From contig DLNM01000052.1 of NCBI GenBank assembly GCA_002479485.1, positions 1 through 64,000 on the forward strand: a DNA stretch of 64,000 bases, given 5' to 3'. Position numbers and translations under genes: made by a program. Of the stretch, positions 53,542-61,579 are shown piece after piece (positions within the stretch are counted from its first letter, which is position 1; the number at the start of each line of letters is the position of its first letter). The notes beneath the pieces are model-generated. The model ran no database searches, was not told the origin of the DNA, and was given only the letters and a program-made list of their open reading frames with translations. The DNA comes from Firmicutes bacterium UBA7510. Lineage in GTDB: Bacteria > Bacillota > Clostridia > Tissierellales > Sedimentibacteraceae.

Positions 53542-53922
53542 TTATAAATTTTCATTATCAATTACTTCCGAGTTTAATAAACCAGCATCTAAACAATTGC
53601 TACCAAATGAATGCATCATTTCTAAGAGAGGTATTACACCTTTGCCTAGCTCAGTTAAACTATATTCAACTTTAGGGGGAACTTCGGGATAGACTTTCCT
53701 CATTATAAGCTTGTTTTCTTCTAGGCTTCTTAACTGCATAGTTAACATTTTTTGTGTTACTTGAGGAAGTCTTCTTTTTATATCACTATGTCTTAAGGTC
53801 TCAGTGCTTAAGTGCCATAATATCAACATTTTCCACTTCCCGGAAAGCATATCATTGGCTAAAACCATAGGACATGTTGAATACTTAACACATTGATTTT
53901 TCATATGACATTCTTCATGCAT
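53542..53922 (-). CDS. HxlR-family redox-type transcriptional regulator
   Basis: A winged-helix HxlR (DUF24) protein. The core runs from STCPMVLANDMLSGKWKMLI through LRHSDIKRRLPQVTQKMLTM to KVEYSLTELGKGVIPLL. The start is uncertain. ATG 53922 (126 residues) or 53904 gives the normal size but with weak ribosome binding sites. ATG 54066 has a better AAGGA site but adds an atypical 48-residue N-terminus. The N-terminus has cysteines, and the TCPM cysteine aligns with the redox cysteine of YodB-type quinone sensors. It is divergent from an azoreductase gene, the same layout as yodB-azoR, supporting repression of that gene. Confidence 0.8.
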   Translation of the reverse strand: MHEECHMKNQCVKYSTCPMVLANDMLSGKWKMLILWHLSTETLRHSDIKRRLPQVTQKMLTMQLRSLEENKLIMRKVYPEVPPKVEYSLTELGKGVIPLLEMMHSFGSNCLDAGLLNSEVIDNENL

Positions 53923-54230
53923 CGGCTCGACACATAATAATTTATTGTTCAATTTATTCACCAACTTAACATAAATTTTAAATAGTATTGATAAAATATT
54001 ACTATTTGCAGGTTTATAATATATTATATCATTAAATGAAAGATAGTCCAAATATATTTTATTCATTTTTATCCTTAGTATCAAATATGATACTATAGTA
54101 CTTTATTGACACTATATGAATTTATTGTACCTACTTGCTAAAATGTTATTATGATATTAAAATTATTTTAAACAGTATTATAAAATATAGTTAAATGTAC
54201 AAAATAATAATAAAATGCTTGGAGGATAAA

Positions 54231-54836
54231 ATGAGCAAAGTACTATATATTAAAGCTAATGCAAAATTAGAAGGAGAATCAAGAACCTTTAAGATTTCTG
54301 ATAGTTTTATTGAAGAATATAAAAAAAATAATCCTGAGGATGAAATTATTATTCTTGATTTATATAAAGAAGGAATAGACTTTTTACCTGTAGGGCAGTT
54401 AAATGAATTGCATGCACCTAAGGAAGGGGAGGGAAAAGACCATCCAGTATTAAAATACGCATTTCAGTTTTCAGAAGCAGATAAATACGTAATAGCTGAG
54501 CCTTTATGGAACTTAGGATGTCCAGCTATATTAAAAGCGTACATAGATTATGTATGCGTAACTGGAATTACATTTAAATATACAGCAAATGGTCCTGTCG
54601 GATTATGTCAAGGTAAAAAAGCTGTAAATATCACTGGAAGAGGTGGAAAATATTCTGAACCACCATTTAGCGAATTCGAAATGGGAGATAAATATCTAAG
54701 AACTATTTTTGGATTTATGGGAATAACAGATTATACAACTATTGCTGCTGATGAATTAGACGTTATTGGCAAAGATATTGATGCAATTGTTGGAAAAGCT
54801 ATAGAAGAAGCTAAAGAATTGGCGAAAACATTTTAA
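54231..54836 (+). CDS. azoR: FMN-dependent NADH-azoreductase
   Basis: A 201-residue flavodoxin-fold enzyme. The N-terminal FMN phosphate loop follows KVLYIKANAKLEGESRTFKI, PLWNLGCPAILKAYIDYV near 97 is the family block, and ITGRGGKY near 142 contacts the flavin. It reduces quinones and azo compounds with NADH, limiting electrophile stress. ATG 54231 has GGAGG 5 nt upstream; the earlier in-frame ATG at 54195 has none. It is divergent from the HxlR regulator, and a terminator follows. Confidence 0.9.
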   Translation: MSKVLYIKANAKLEGESRTFKISDSFIEEYKKNNPEDEIIILDLYKEGIDFLPVGQLNELHAPKEGEGKDHPVLKYAFQFSEADKYVIAEPLWNLGCPAILKAYIDYVCVTGITFKYTANGPVGLCQGKKAVNITGRGGKYSEPPFSEFEMGDKYLRTIFGFMGITDYTTIAADELDVIGKDIDAIVGKAIEEAKELAKTF

Positions 54837-54862
54837 TTTAGTTTTAGTTGAAGAATTAATCT

Positions 54863-54885
54863 GACCAGGGTGAGTAACCCTGGTC
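54863..54885. terminator. Terminator after azoR
   Basis: An 8-bp GC-rich stem GACCAGGG/CCCTGGTC (54863-54870 with 54878-54885), then T-rich sequence. Confidence 0.85.
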
Positions 54886-54886
54886 T

Positions 54887-54970
54887 TTATTTTTTCTCAT
54901 TTTTATTATTAATAGCAACCAAAGCACACAAAATTGCAGCGCCTATGGCAATCCAAATAGCAATATTCAT
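54887..54970 (-). CDS. Possible single-span membrane micropeptide
   Basis: A 27-residue frame from ATG 54970 with GGGAG 8 nt upstream: MNIAIWIAIGAAILCALVAI followed by a polar Lys/Asn/Glu tail. This is one clean membrane helix with a charged C-terminus. Longer in-frame starts exist (to 55081) but lack a good site. It is short enough that chance cannot be excluded. Confidence 0.4.
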   Translation of the reverse strand: MNIAIWIAIGAAILCALVAINNKNEKK

Positions 54971-55229
54971 CTTAAGGTCTCCCATACTGTTATGTAAATA
55001 TTCTCTAATAAAGATTGTACTATAATATGCTATAGATAGCAAATAATTATTGCAAAAATAAGGTAGAAGCATCTCTTGCATTTATATCATTACACCATTA
55101 AAGTGCAAGACTAATGCTAATTTAAATTATCTAATTTTTTTGTGTATTATCTTTTCTTTTTGCCACTGTATTAATCTTCATCCTTATATTTTCCTTTGCT
55201 TATTTTAACACACTATGTTATAAAAAACA

Positions 55230-55265
55230 AAAGTGCATAAGTTGTTTTTTATTACTTATACACTT
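55230..55265. terminator. Hairpin with T run
   Basis: A 13-bp stem (55230-55242 with 55253-55265) with one mismatch, followed by seven T residues, between the micropeptide region and the BBE gene end. Confidence 0.7.
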
Positions 55266-55334
55266 TTTTTCACACTACCGATTTTTTAAGATATATTTAT
55301 AATTCTAAAATACCACATTAAAACTGAAGCCTTA

Positions 55335-56828
55335 TCATGATGATTCTTCGGGGTTTTGAGTAATATATCTAAATTTCCTGTAATTTTTCTGTTTTTTACG
55401 CATTTCTTCTCTGCGTTCATATTCATAATATCCTTTCAAATTATCTGCTATCCTATTTTGTTTCGATTTATGACATTCACGTGTTCCCAATGCTTGAGGA
55501 AATGTAAAAACATTGCATGGATCATATATTTTCTTTATTTTCTCAAGGCATGATATATGATCTCCGTAATACTCATTTAGATACTCTGGAAGATCGAAAT
55601 ACGGAAAATTCACATATGAGCCTACCGTAAGCGGTATTAAATGCTGGAGTTGTCTGTTTATCCATTCAGAGTTGATATGGGCAAAACTGTCGTCTTCCCA
55701 TATAGTTTCCAACCAAATTATATAATGTGCACCACGATATAAAAAAGCGGTTTCATCTTCGTCTATTTCTGCAACTTTGCCCCCCAGTGCATACATTGAT
55801 AATCCTGCAAACACGGAGCCCGGCGGGCGCTGTTGAACTAACTTTACAATATTCTCAATTTCTCTGGAGTTAAATTTTCTGTACACAAATCGGCTTACAG
55901 ATTGGAAGCGTTCAAATTCAGGATACGAGCTTCCAATAATTGTTACAGCTTCTAAGAAGCTCATATATTCAATATTAGAAATTGCTCCTTGTATATCGAG
56001 AAAGCTTTCAAGCAACTTTTTCGCTTCCTCTTGTCCTCCGTAGAAAATTCCCCGAACCAGCATAGACAGGCCATCTGTCTCGGAATTGTATATTCTTGAT
56101 ATGAGAGTCATTCTTTCATCTGCGCAAGACAGCCATTCTTGCCAGGTATATAAAAACAACTCCTGTGTCTTATAATCTACAGCAGAATAATCAATTTCAA
56201 CCAATGTTACATTGCTTACAGGGGGAGGCAATCGAAATGTAATTGAAACAATAACTCCAAAATTTCCACCCCCGGCTCCTCGCAACGCCCAGAAAAGGTC
56301 GGGGTTACACAATTGGTTAACTTTTAAAATACAGCCTTGATAGTCGACCATCTCTATTTCTTCTATACTGTCGCACCCTAAACCGAAATGTCGACAGGAA
56401 AGTCCCCAGCCTCCTCCCAATGCATAACCGCAAACTCCTACAGTAGGACAGGTGCCTCCCGGAAACGGATATCCTTTAGAGGATACAAATTCATATAATT
56501 CACGATTGTTCACTCCTCCCTGCACACGCACAGTGCATAACTTATTGTCAAATTCGATTCCTTTCATCTCGCTAACATCGATTATTAAAACACAATTTCC
56601 GTTTGAATAACCCTCATAATTATGTCCACTGTTTCTGACACGAAGAGCTGCATTATTTTGTCTAGCCCACAGTACTGCACAGGATACGTCAGATGCAGTA
56701 TAACAATAATTTATCACGAGCGGATATTTCTGAATCGCACGATTCCACCCCTGTCTGTCTTCCTGATATGAAGCATCGCAAGGAGTTACTATACGACCGC
56801 TTAACCCGCAATATAATCCATAACTCAT
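55335..56828 (-). CDS. BBE-type FAD-linked oxidoreductase
   Basis: A 497-residue berberine-bridge-like flavoenzyme. The FAD-binding (PP-loop) domain is at about 35-215. Covalent flavin residues are visible for both links: His in RNSGHNYEGYS near 80, and Cys in GGTCPTVGVCGYALGGGWG near 142. The C-terminal BBE domain ends YYGDHISCLEKIKKIYDPCNVF. Such enzymes oxidise sugars, oligosaccharides or secondary metabolites. There is no signal peptide. ATG 56828 has AAGGAGC upstream. Base composition is clearly more GC-rich than its neighbours, pointing to recent acquisition. Confidence 0.9.
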   Translation of the reverse strand: MSYGLYCGLSGRIVTPCDASYQEDRQGWNRAIQKYPLVINYCYTASDVSCAVLWARQNNAALRVRNSGHNYEGYSNGNCVLIIDVSEMKGIEFDNKLCTVRVQGGVNNRELYEFVSSKGYPFPGGTCPTVGVCGYALGGGWGLSCRHFGLGCDSIEEIEMVDYQGCILKVNQLCNPDLFWALRGAGGGNFGVIVSITFRLPPPVSNVTLVEIDYSAVDYKTQELFLYTWQEWLSCADERMTLISRIYNSETDGLSMLVRGIFYGGQEEAKKLLESFLDIQGAISNIEYMSFLEAVTIIGSSYPEFERFQSVSRFVYRKFNSREIENIVKLVQQRPPGSVFAGLSMYALGGKVAEIDEDETAFLYRGAHYIIWLETIWEDDSFAHINSEWINRQLQHLIPLTVGSYVNFPYFDLPEYLNEYYGDHISCLEKIKKIYDPCNVFTFPQALGTRECHKSKQNRIADNLKGYYEYERREEMRKKQKNYRKFRYITQNPEESS

Positions 56829-56887
56829 AAAATCGCTCCTTTTGTTTTTGTTAAAAACATGAAAAGACATGCCTTATTTTATATTAT

Positions 56888-57040
56888 ATGAATCAATATT
56901 TGGGTAGTTACCTAACTATTAGAGAACTATCAGAAAAAGTAGAAATTTTAGTTTAAAGGGAAATTATATCTATTGCAAATGATAAGGATGAACAAGAAAA
57001 ATTTTACGTGAAAACAGGATAGCCTGAAGAAGAGGAATAA
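56888..57040 (+). pseudogene. Degenerate short reading frame
   Basis: One 51-codon frame from ATG 56888 reads MNQYLGSYLTIRELSEKVEI then a stop, continues SIANDKDEQEKFYVKTG, a second stop, then PEEEE and a third stop. The composition looks coding, with two in-frame stops, which suggests the remnant of a small gene. The family is not recognised, and it could be chance. Confidence 0.25.
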
Positions 57041-57053
57041 GAATAATATCCGT

Positions 57054-57104
57054 AATAACTCCTTCTTCATATAATTATCAAAAGTATATAAAGAAGGAGT
57101 TATT
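57054..57104 (-). terminator. Terminator after repeat-protein gene 1
   Basis: A 14-bp perfect stem (57054-57067 with 57091-57104) with an AT-rich loop. Confidence 0.75.
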
Positions 57105-57129
57105 TTAACAATTTGCCATAGATTTATTG

Positions 57130-58212
57130 TTAGTAATTACAGTCACATTCAAATTCATTTTTCTTTTTACATCCACATTTTAAAAGAGAAAGTAATTTAC
57201 AGGTTATACAAATATTGAAGTCAACTAATTCACGGAAGTTGCAACATTCTTTATCAATAAATCTATTTAGTTCTTTAGAATTATCTTTAATTAATTTTGA
57301 TAGTTCAAATTCATCTTTAAATGCAATTGATTGAAGTTCTTTAATATGATCCATTATGAAATCAATTTCGCATGAGCTGAAACCAACTGTATTTAATAAG
57401 GTTAAGATTTCACTAAGTTTATTTTCAAGAATTCGTTTTTTATCGCATATTACATCTATAAAACTAGTTATTAAACTATCCAGTTCTGAAAGTTCTTCTT
57501 CATTTAAACACATCTTTAATGCACAGCTTATTTTTACACTTTCACCGAAAATTAATTCGGCAAGTCCTTTTTCTTCTTTAAAAATAGAATTAATGAGATT
57601 TTCAATTGCGCATAACATTTCTTTTATAATTTTTATAAAGAAATCAAATTCTGAACATTTAATAAATTTAATGAGTCTAATAACTGTTTGTAATTTTCTT
57701 AAAAGTATCATGTTTTTTTCAACTATTAATTTCATCAGTGTTATAACTAGATTATTGATTTGCTTAATATCATCGAAAGTGCAATAAGATGCAATATTTG
57801 TTACACCTTTTCCTAATTTATCTATTAAGTAACCTAACGAAGATTCTTCTGCCCCTATACTTTCTAAAACAGAATTTAAATTGTTTAGAAGTTCAAATTG
57901 TGCATTGTAATCTAAACAGCCGATTCCTTCCTTTTGTATAAAGCTAAGGGTTTCTCTTAATTTATTCTCTAAAATATTGTTTTTCTGGATTATAGTTTTC
58001 AAAGTTCGTATTATGCTTTTAATAACGTCAATAAAATCACAGACCGTTATACAAGGATTTATTGCATTACATAACAAGTTTGCTTGAGCTTCAAGTAATG
58101 ATGCAAGAGCAAACTCTTCATCGGCTACTGATCCGACAATAGAAACAGCATTACTTGGTATTCCTTCAATTGGAAAATTCATATTATTATAATTTATATT
58201 TGACATAGGCAT
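57130..58212 (-). CDS. Four-repeat helical protein with Cys-rich tail (paralogue 1)
   Basis: A 360-residue soluble protein built of four units of about 75-80 residues. Each unit opens with a helix like VGSVADEEFALASLLEAQAN and closes with one like IIQKNNILENKLRETLSFI. The last 20 residues are Cys/Lys-rich (KCGCKKKNEFECDC). It has about 14 cysteines overall, many more than paralogue 2. I take ATG 58212, 8 nt after AAAGGA; a GTG at 58218 is also possible. The family occurs in spore-forming Firmicutes without a known function. Cys-rich ends suggest a cross-linked spore or surface layer, which is inference. Confidence 0.7.
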   Translation of the reverse strand: MPMSNINYNNMNFPIEGIPSNAVSIVGSVADEEFALASLLEAQANLLCNAINPCITVCDFIDVIKSIIRTLKTIIQKNNILENKLRETLSFIQKEGIGCLDYNAQFELLNNLNSVLESIGAEESSLGYLIDKLGKGVTNIASYCTFDDIKQINNLVITLMKLIVEKNMILLRKLQTVIRLIKFIKCSEFDFFIKIIKEMLCAIENLINSIFKEEKGLAELIFGESVKISCALKMCLNEEELSELDSLITSFIDVICDKKRILENKLSEILTLLNTVGFSSCEIDFIMDHIKELQSIAFKDEFELSKLIKDNSKELNRFIDKECCNFRELVDFNICITCKLLSLLKCGCKKKNEFECDCNY

Positions 58213-58320
58213 ACTCACATTCCTTTATATTTTTGTTACATTTCATAAAAAATTAATAGCCTGTATTATATTTTATACAGACTGTCTTAATATGTTACAT
58301 TATATTTTATTAATAAGTAT

Positions 58321-58346
58321 AAAAGGCTCATGAACCTGAGCCTTTT
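58321..58346 (-). terminator. Terminator after repeat-protein gene 2
   Basis: AAAAGGCTCA (58321-58330) pairs with TGAGCCTTTT (58337-58346), a 10-bp stem. Confidence 0.8.
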
Positions 58347-58357
58347 ATACTACATTA

Positions 58358-58559
58358 TAGTGATAATATGAAATTAATAACTTCTAAATTCTTTTGTTGT
58401 AATATCATGTTCTTTAATATGATTGATTCTAGTAAAGTTTTGTACTAACATCTACAGTCACAAAGCGTAGTAGGTTGTAGTGATAGTATGAAATTAATAA
58501 CTTCTAAATTCTTTTGTTGTAATATCATGTTCTTTAATGTGATTGATTCTAGTAAAGTT
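58358..58559. repeat. 120-bp tandem duplication at the 3' end of repeat-protein gene 2
   Basis: Positions 58358-58439 repeat 58478-58559 with only a few changes, at an offset of exactly 120 bp (40 codons). The right copy encodes the last repeat helix of the protein. The left copy lies beyond the stop codon and still reads TLLESIILKNMILQQKNLEV in one frame before its own stop. Confidence 0.85.
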
Positions 58560-59596
58560 GTAGCACTATCATTTACAGCCACTAAGTTTCCTATGTTGCC
58601 AGGTGTAATTCCAGCGACAGCGTTGATTTTTGCTGCTTCAGTACCGATAAGTGTAGCAAGTGCAAATTCTTCATTGGCAATTGATTGTTGAAGATTAGAT
58701 AATGTTACAGCAAATACTGCCAATTGGGCAGGAGTAAAGCCTAATGCAAGTAATGCAAGTATTTCTTCAAGTTTAGCTTCTAAAATCATATTTTTCTGAA
58801 CTACTATATCTATAACAGATGTGATGGTAGTATTGAATGCTAATAAGCCAGGTATACCTGCTGGGGTAGTAGTTAAAGCTATTGCTCTGCCTAATTTAGC
58901 TGCTTCGCCTTCAATTAAAACAGCAAGTCCGTTTTCTTCAACAATTATTGAATTTATTAGACTATTTATAGCAGCTATTGTTGCCGCTACTTGCGCTGGG
59001 GTTGGAGTCGGAAAAGCAGCTGCATTATTAACTATAAATCTAACAACAATTCTTAATTTACTTAAAAGCACAAGATTTTTTTCTGTTATAACTCTCATAA
59101 GTGATGTTACAATTTGATCAACAGCCTGTAATTGTGCTAAGGTAAGACCTGGCGCTAACAATCTAACTGCATTTCCTAATGCTCTAATCAAATTTCCTAA
59201 TGCATTTTCTTCGTTTGCTATACTACGAAGAATTGCTATTAAATTATCTACTAAAGCTGGAGTAATTGTAAAGTTTTCTCTATCAATATAGTTTAAAGTT
59301 TCTGTTAACTTTGCTTCTAAAACTGTATTTTTCAGCAATACGATTTTCATTGTACGAATAATGCTTCCAGTCAAATTAGAAAAATTAGCAAAAGTTAAAG
59401 TAGAACCAGTTAATAAAGTTAATTTATCTGCTTCTTCTTGTATTATAGCTGCAAGCGCATTTTCTTCTGCAGCAATTGAACCTATTATATTAAATGCAGC
59501 AGCTGCATTTAATCCCGGAGTTTGTAGAACTTCAACGTCATTTTGAACGTTATTATCTTTTATACATTCATTATTTATATTAAATATATTTGCCAT
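58445..59596 (-). CDS. Four-repeat helical protein with CDCRC tail (paralogue 2)
   Basis: A 383-residue Ala/Leu/Ile-rich protein with four units of about 80 residues. Each has a SIANEENALGNLI-type helix followed by an ITEKNLVLLSKL-type helix. It ends in LCDCRC. It shares the layout and the conserved 5' sequence AAAGGAATGTGAG with paralogue 1 but is hydrophobic rather than Cys-rich inside. ATG 59596 is used; a TTG at 59617 overlaps the ribosome binding site. No signal peptide is present. A 40-codon part of the last repeat is duplicated after the stop. Function unknown; a structural role in a spore or envelope layer is suspected. Confidence 0.7.
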   Translation of the reverse strand: MANIFNINNECIKDNNVQNDVEVLQTPGLNAAAAFNIIGSIAAEENALAAIIQEEADKLTLLTGSTLTFANFSNLTGSIIRTMKIVLLKNTVLEAKLTETLNYIDRENFTITPALVDNLIAILRSIANEENALGNLIRALGNAVRLLAPGLTLAQLQAVDQIVTSLMRVITEKNLVLLSKLRIVVRFIVNNAAAFPTPTPAQVAATIAAINSLINSIIVEENGLAVLIEGEAAKLGRAIALTTTPAGIPGLLAFNTTITSVIDIVVQKNMILEAKLEEILALLALGFTPAQLAVFAVTLSNLQQSIANEEFALATLIGTEAAKINAVAGITPGNIGNLVAVNDSATTLLESITLKNMILQQKNLEVINFILSLQPTTLCDCRC

Positions 59597-60008
59597 GTTT
59601 CTCACATTCCTTTTCAATATGTTACAGGTAAAAAATCTAGCCTGTACATTATCATAATATTCGCATGTCCATAATGTGTTCCATATTATTTATGTATAAG
59701 CCCACTTTTTTTAAAAATTTATTGTACTTACTAATTTATCTTAAAATAATTCCAATTTTAATTCACCTATACACATACCAGTCCAATAAAGTACGTCTAA
59801 TCCCATTTTAATCAAAAACAATTATTAAGAGTAGTATAGTGAATTAAATTAAAAAACAGGCACAAACTATATTTGAGGTGTGATCACGTAAATACAAACG
59901 TCAATTTATTATAGCTAATTAATTACAATACCAAAATAAAAAGATTGGGAGAAAGGAAAATAATCCAACTGCCCTCTTTACGGGGATAATTGGATTATAC
60001 GTAGACAA
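59597..60008. other. Intergenic region with a 5' hairpin before the membrane gene
   Basis: About 410 bp without a gene. Left part: leader of repeat-protein gene 2, with the block TACAGGCTA also present before paralogue 1. Right part: a hairpin ATAATCCAA (59960-59968) with TTGGATTAT (59990-59998) and an inner GCCC/GGGG pair. It ends 10 nt before ATG 60009. Confidence 0.5.
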
Positions 60009-60596
60009 ATGACATTCTTAGATATATATGTAAATCTAATTCGGACAACTTTAATAATTATAACCATTTACTATATTTATAAACGTAATTATAAATCGAT
60101 TATACCAACTATTACAGTATTTATACTTACATTTTTGCTTGTTTTAATGGATTGGTTTTTTAATATAAAAATAGATTTATTAGGCAGCATATTATATTTT
60201 ACACTTATATTTATGACGATATATCTCGGCAGTACCCTTAAATATTATGATAAATATGCTTGGTGGGACATATTGATTCATTTTCTGTCCGGCATTGCCT
60301 TTATAAGTTTTGGGATTGCAATTTCAAGCAAAGTCGAAGAATTGAGTAAATTTAATATACTTTTTTTCTGCTTAACTTTTTCAATTACACTTCATACTTT
60401 ATGGGAGGTTGCAGAATATGTTGTTGACTGTATAATGCATACAGATCATCAAAGGTGGCAGAAAAAGCATAATTCAAATAATCATTTATCCGTAAAAGCT
60501 ATTCAACCTGCGGGGTTGGTAGATACTATGAATGACACTATTATTTGCATTGTTGGCACAATAGTTGCCTGTAGTGTATGGTGGTTCGTGTTGTAA
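60009..60596 (+). CDS. Polytopic membrane protein, DUF2238-like
   Basis: A 195-residue protein with five to six hydrophobic segments. It has conserved-looking loops: YDKYAWWDILIHFLSGIAFI near 80, LHTLWEVAEYVVD near 128, a polar DHQRWQKKHNSNNH loop, and PAGLVDTMNDTIICIVG near 170. The D-HFLSG / WE-EY / DTM-DT-G pattern resembles DUF2238 (YjdF-like) proteins, judged by eye. Function unknown. No good ribosome binding site is visible; instead a hairpin (59960-59998) directly precedes the ATG, so the start is less certain. Confidence 0.65.
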   Translation: MTFLDIYVNLIRTTLIIITIYYIYKRNYKSIIPTITVFILTFLLVLMDWFFNIKIDLLGSILYFTLIFMTIYLGSTLKYYDKYAWWDILIHFLSGIAFISFGIAISSKVEELSKFNILFFCLTFSITLHTLWEVAEYVVDCIMHTDHQRWQKKHNSNNHLSVKAIQPAGLVDTMNDTIICIVGTIVACSVWWFVL

Positions 60597-60706
60597 AGGA
60601 TAATGCAAATAATAGCATATTGCGATAAATTTTGCACAGTATAGTGTCCAAATAAATCTACATGAATATATATATTATAACATTTAATGCAAAAGGAGTT
60701 GATAGA

Positions 60707-60820
60707 ATGAATCGTCGAAGATTTTGTAGACAGTGTCGTAGGTTTACTTTGCATAGATGTTGTTCACGCTGTAGAAGTTGGTTTTGTACTGGTTGCAATA
60801 CAAATTGTCCTAGATGTTAA
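60707..60820 (+). CDS. 37-residue Cys/Arg-rich micro-protein
   Basis: A tiny gene with a strong site (AAAGGAG, about 8 nt before ATG 60707) and a hairpin after it. It starts MNRRRFCRQCRRF. It contains nine cysteines arranged mostly as CxxC pairs (CRQC, CSRC, CTGC, CPRC) and nine or so arginines. This could fold round zinc like a mini zinc ribbon, or be cross-linked in a spore layer. I do not recognise the family. The cationic peptide gene follows 50 nt later on the same strand. Confidence 0.65.
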   Translation: MNRRRFCRQCRRFTLHRCCSRCRSWFCTGCNTNCPRC

Positions 60821-60822
60821 CA

Positions 60823-60845
60823 AACAGGTGGTAATCCCACCTGTT
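60823..60845 (+). terminator. Hairpin after the Cys/Arg-rich micro-protein
   Basis: A 9-bp stem AACAGGTGG/CCACCTGTT (60823-60831 with 60837-60845) without a strong T run. It may be a weak terminator or an RNA-stabilising hairpin within an operon. Confidence 0.5.
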
Positions 60846-60870
60846 ACATAATTAGATGGAGAGGTACATA

Positions 60871-60942
60871 ATGGATCTAAGAAAAAGAATAGGAAAATGG
60901 CTAGTAAAAATTAAATACAAGATATTAAATAGATTAGGTTAG
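60871..60942 (+). CDS. 23-residue cationic amphipathic peptide
   Basis: GGAGAGG at 60858-60864 lies 6 nt before ATG 60871. The product starts MDLRKRIGKWLVKIKYKILN and ends in Gly. It has eight Lys/Arg, one Asp and regularly spaced Leu/Ile/Val/Trp, as expected of an amphipathic membrane-active helix such as a leaderless bacteriocin or modulin-like peptide. No immunity or export gene is adjacent. Short length limits certainty. Confidence 0.5.
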   Translation: MDLRKRIGKWLVKIKYKILNRLG

Positions 60943-61099
60943 GAATAAGTATTTATATGAGTCTTGTGCAAAAGAAATGTGTAGATTTTAGAATTTATAC
61001 ATTAAATTATATTTAAAAAACTATCAGATAAAAATAAGAATAGATTTACAAATCGGTGGGAAAATAAGCTCATAATAAATTTTTATGAGAGGTATAAAA

Positions 61100-61357
61100 T
61101 TGGATAATAAAGTAGAATTAACAAAGTCACTTAATGAACTATTGCAAGGTGAATATATGACAATAGAAAATTTTAATAATTTTATAAGCAGAGTAGAAGA
61201 CGAGAGTGTTAAAACAACTTTTCAAGACATTCAAAATCAACACAGGAAGAATACTGAGATATTAGCAAGCTACATTCAAAATATAGGAAGTAGGACAGAC
61301 GAAAATCTCGGTATAAAAGGAAAAATGGGTGATAATGGAATCGGATTCAAGTTATGA
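61100..61357 (+). CDS. Small ferritin-like (DUF2383-type) helical protein
   Basis: An 85-residue all-helical protein (LTKSLNELLQGEYMTIENF then FQDIQNQHRKNTEILASYIQ). The E-x-M and Q-x2-H spacing is like the ferritin-like DUF2383 or spore-associated families. Metal binding is possible but not shown. TTG 61100 is chosen because GAGAGG (61087-61092) is 7 nt upstream; the in-frame ATG at 61085 overlaps that site. Right after its stop, the same 5' sequence recurs and starts a truncated copy. Confidence 0.6.
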   Translation: MDNKVELTKSLNELLQGEYMTIENFNNFISRVEDESVKTTFQDIQNQHRKNTEILASYIQNIGSRTDENLGIKGKMGDNGIGFKL

Positions 61358-61416
61358 GAGGTATAAAATTGGACAATATAGTAGACCTGTTTATCAATAC
61401 CTTTAAAATTATCTAG
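61354..61416 (+). pseudogene. Truncated tandem copy of the ferritin-like gene
   Basis: The 20-bp sequence ATGAGAGGTATAAAATTGGA at 61085-61104 recurs at 61354-61373, overlapping the stop of the intact gene. It reads on from TTG 61369 as MDNIVDLFINTFKII, then a stop. It keeps the ribosome binding site and the first residues of the family but nothing more, so it looks like a deleted second copy. Confidence 0.55.
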
Positions 61417-61465
61417 CAGATAAATAAAGAACTTTCTACCCTTGGCACTTAATTTTTATAAAAAA

Positions 61466-61491
61466 CCGGTATGTTATTTAGAACATACCGG
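61466..61491. terminator. Terminator between the ferritin-like gene and the MerR cluster
   Basis: A 10-bp perfect stem CCGGTATGTT/AACATACCGG (61466-61475 with 61482-61491) flanked by an A run and T-rich sequence at a convergent junction. Confidence 0.88.
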
Positions 61492-61579
61492 CATTTTATT
61501 GTATGACAAAACCATTAATTTCAGCTTAGATAATCTCACTAATAAAGGTATTTTCCACTATGTTTTACTAATGCTTATA

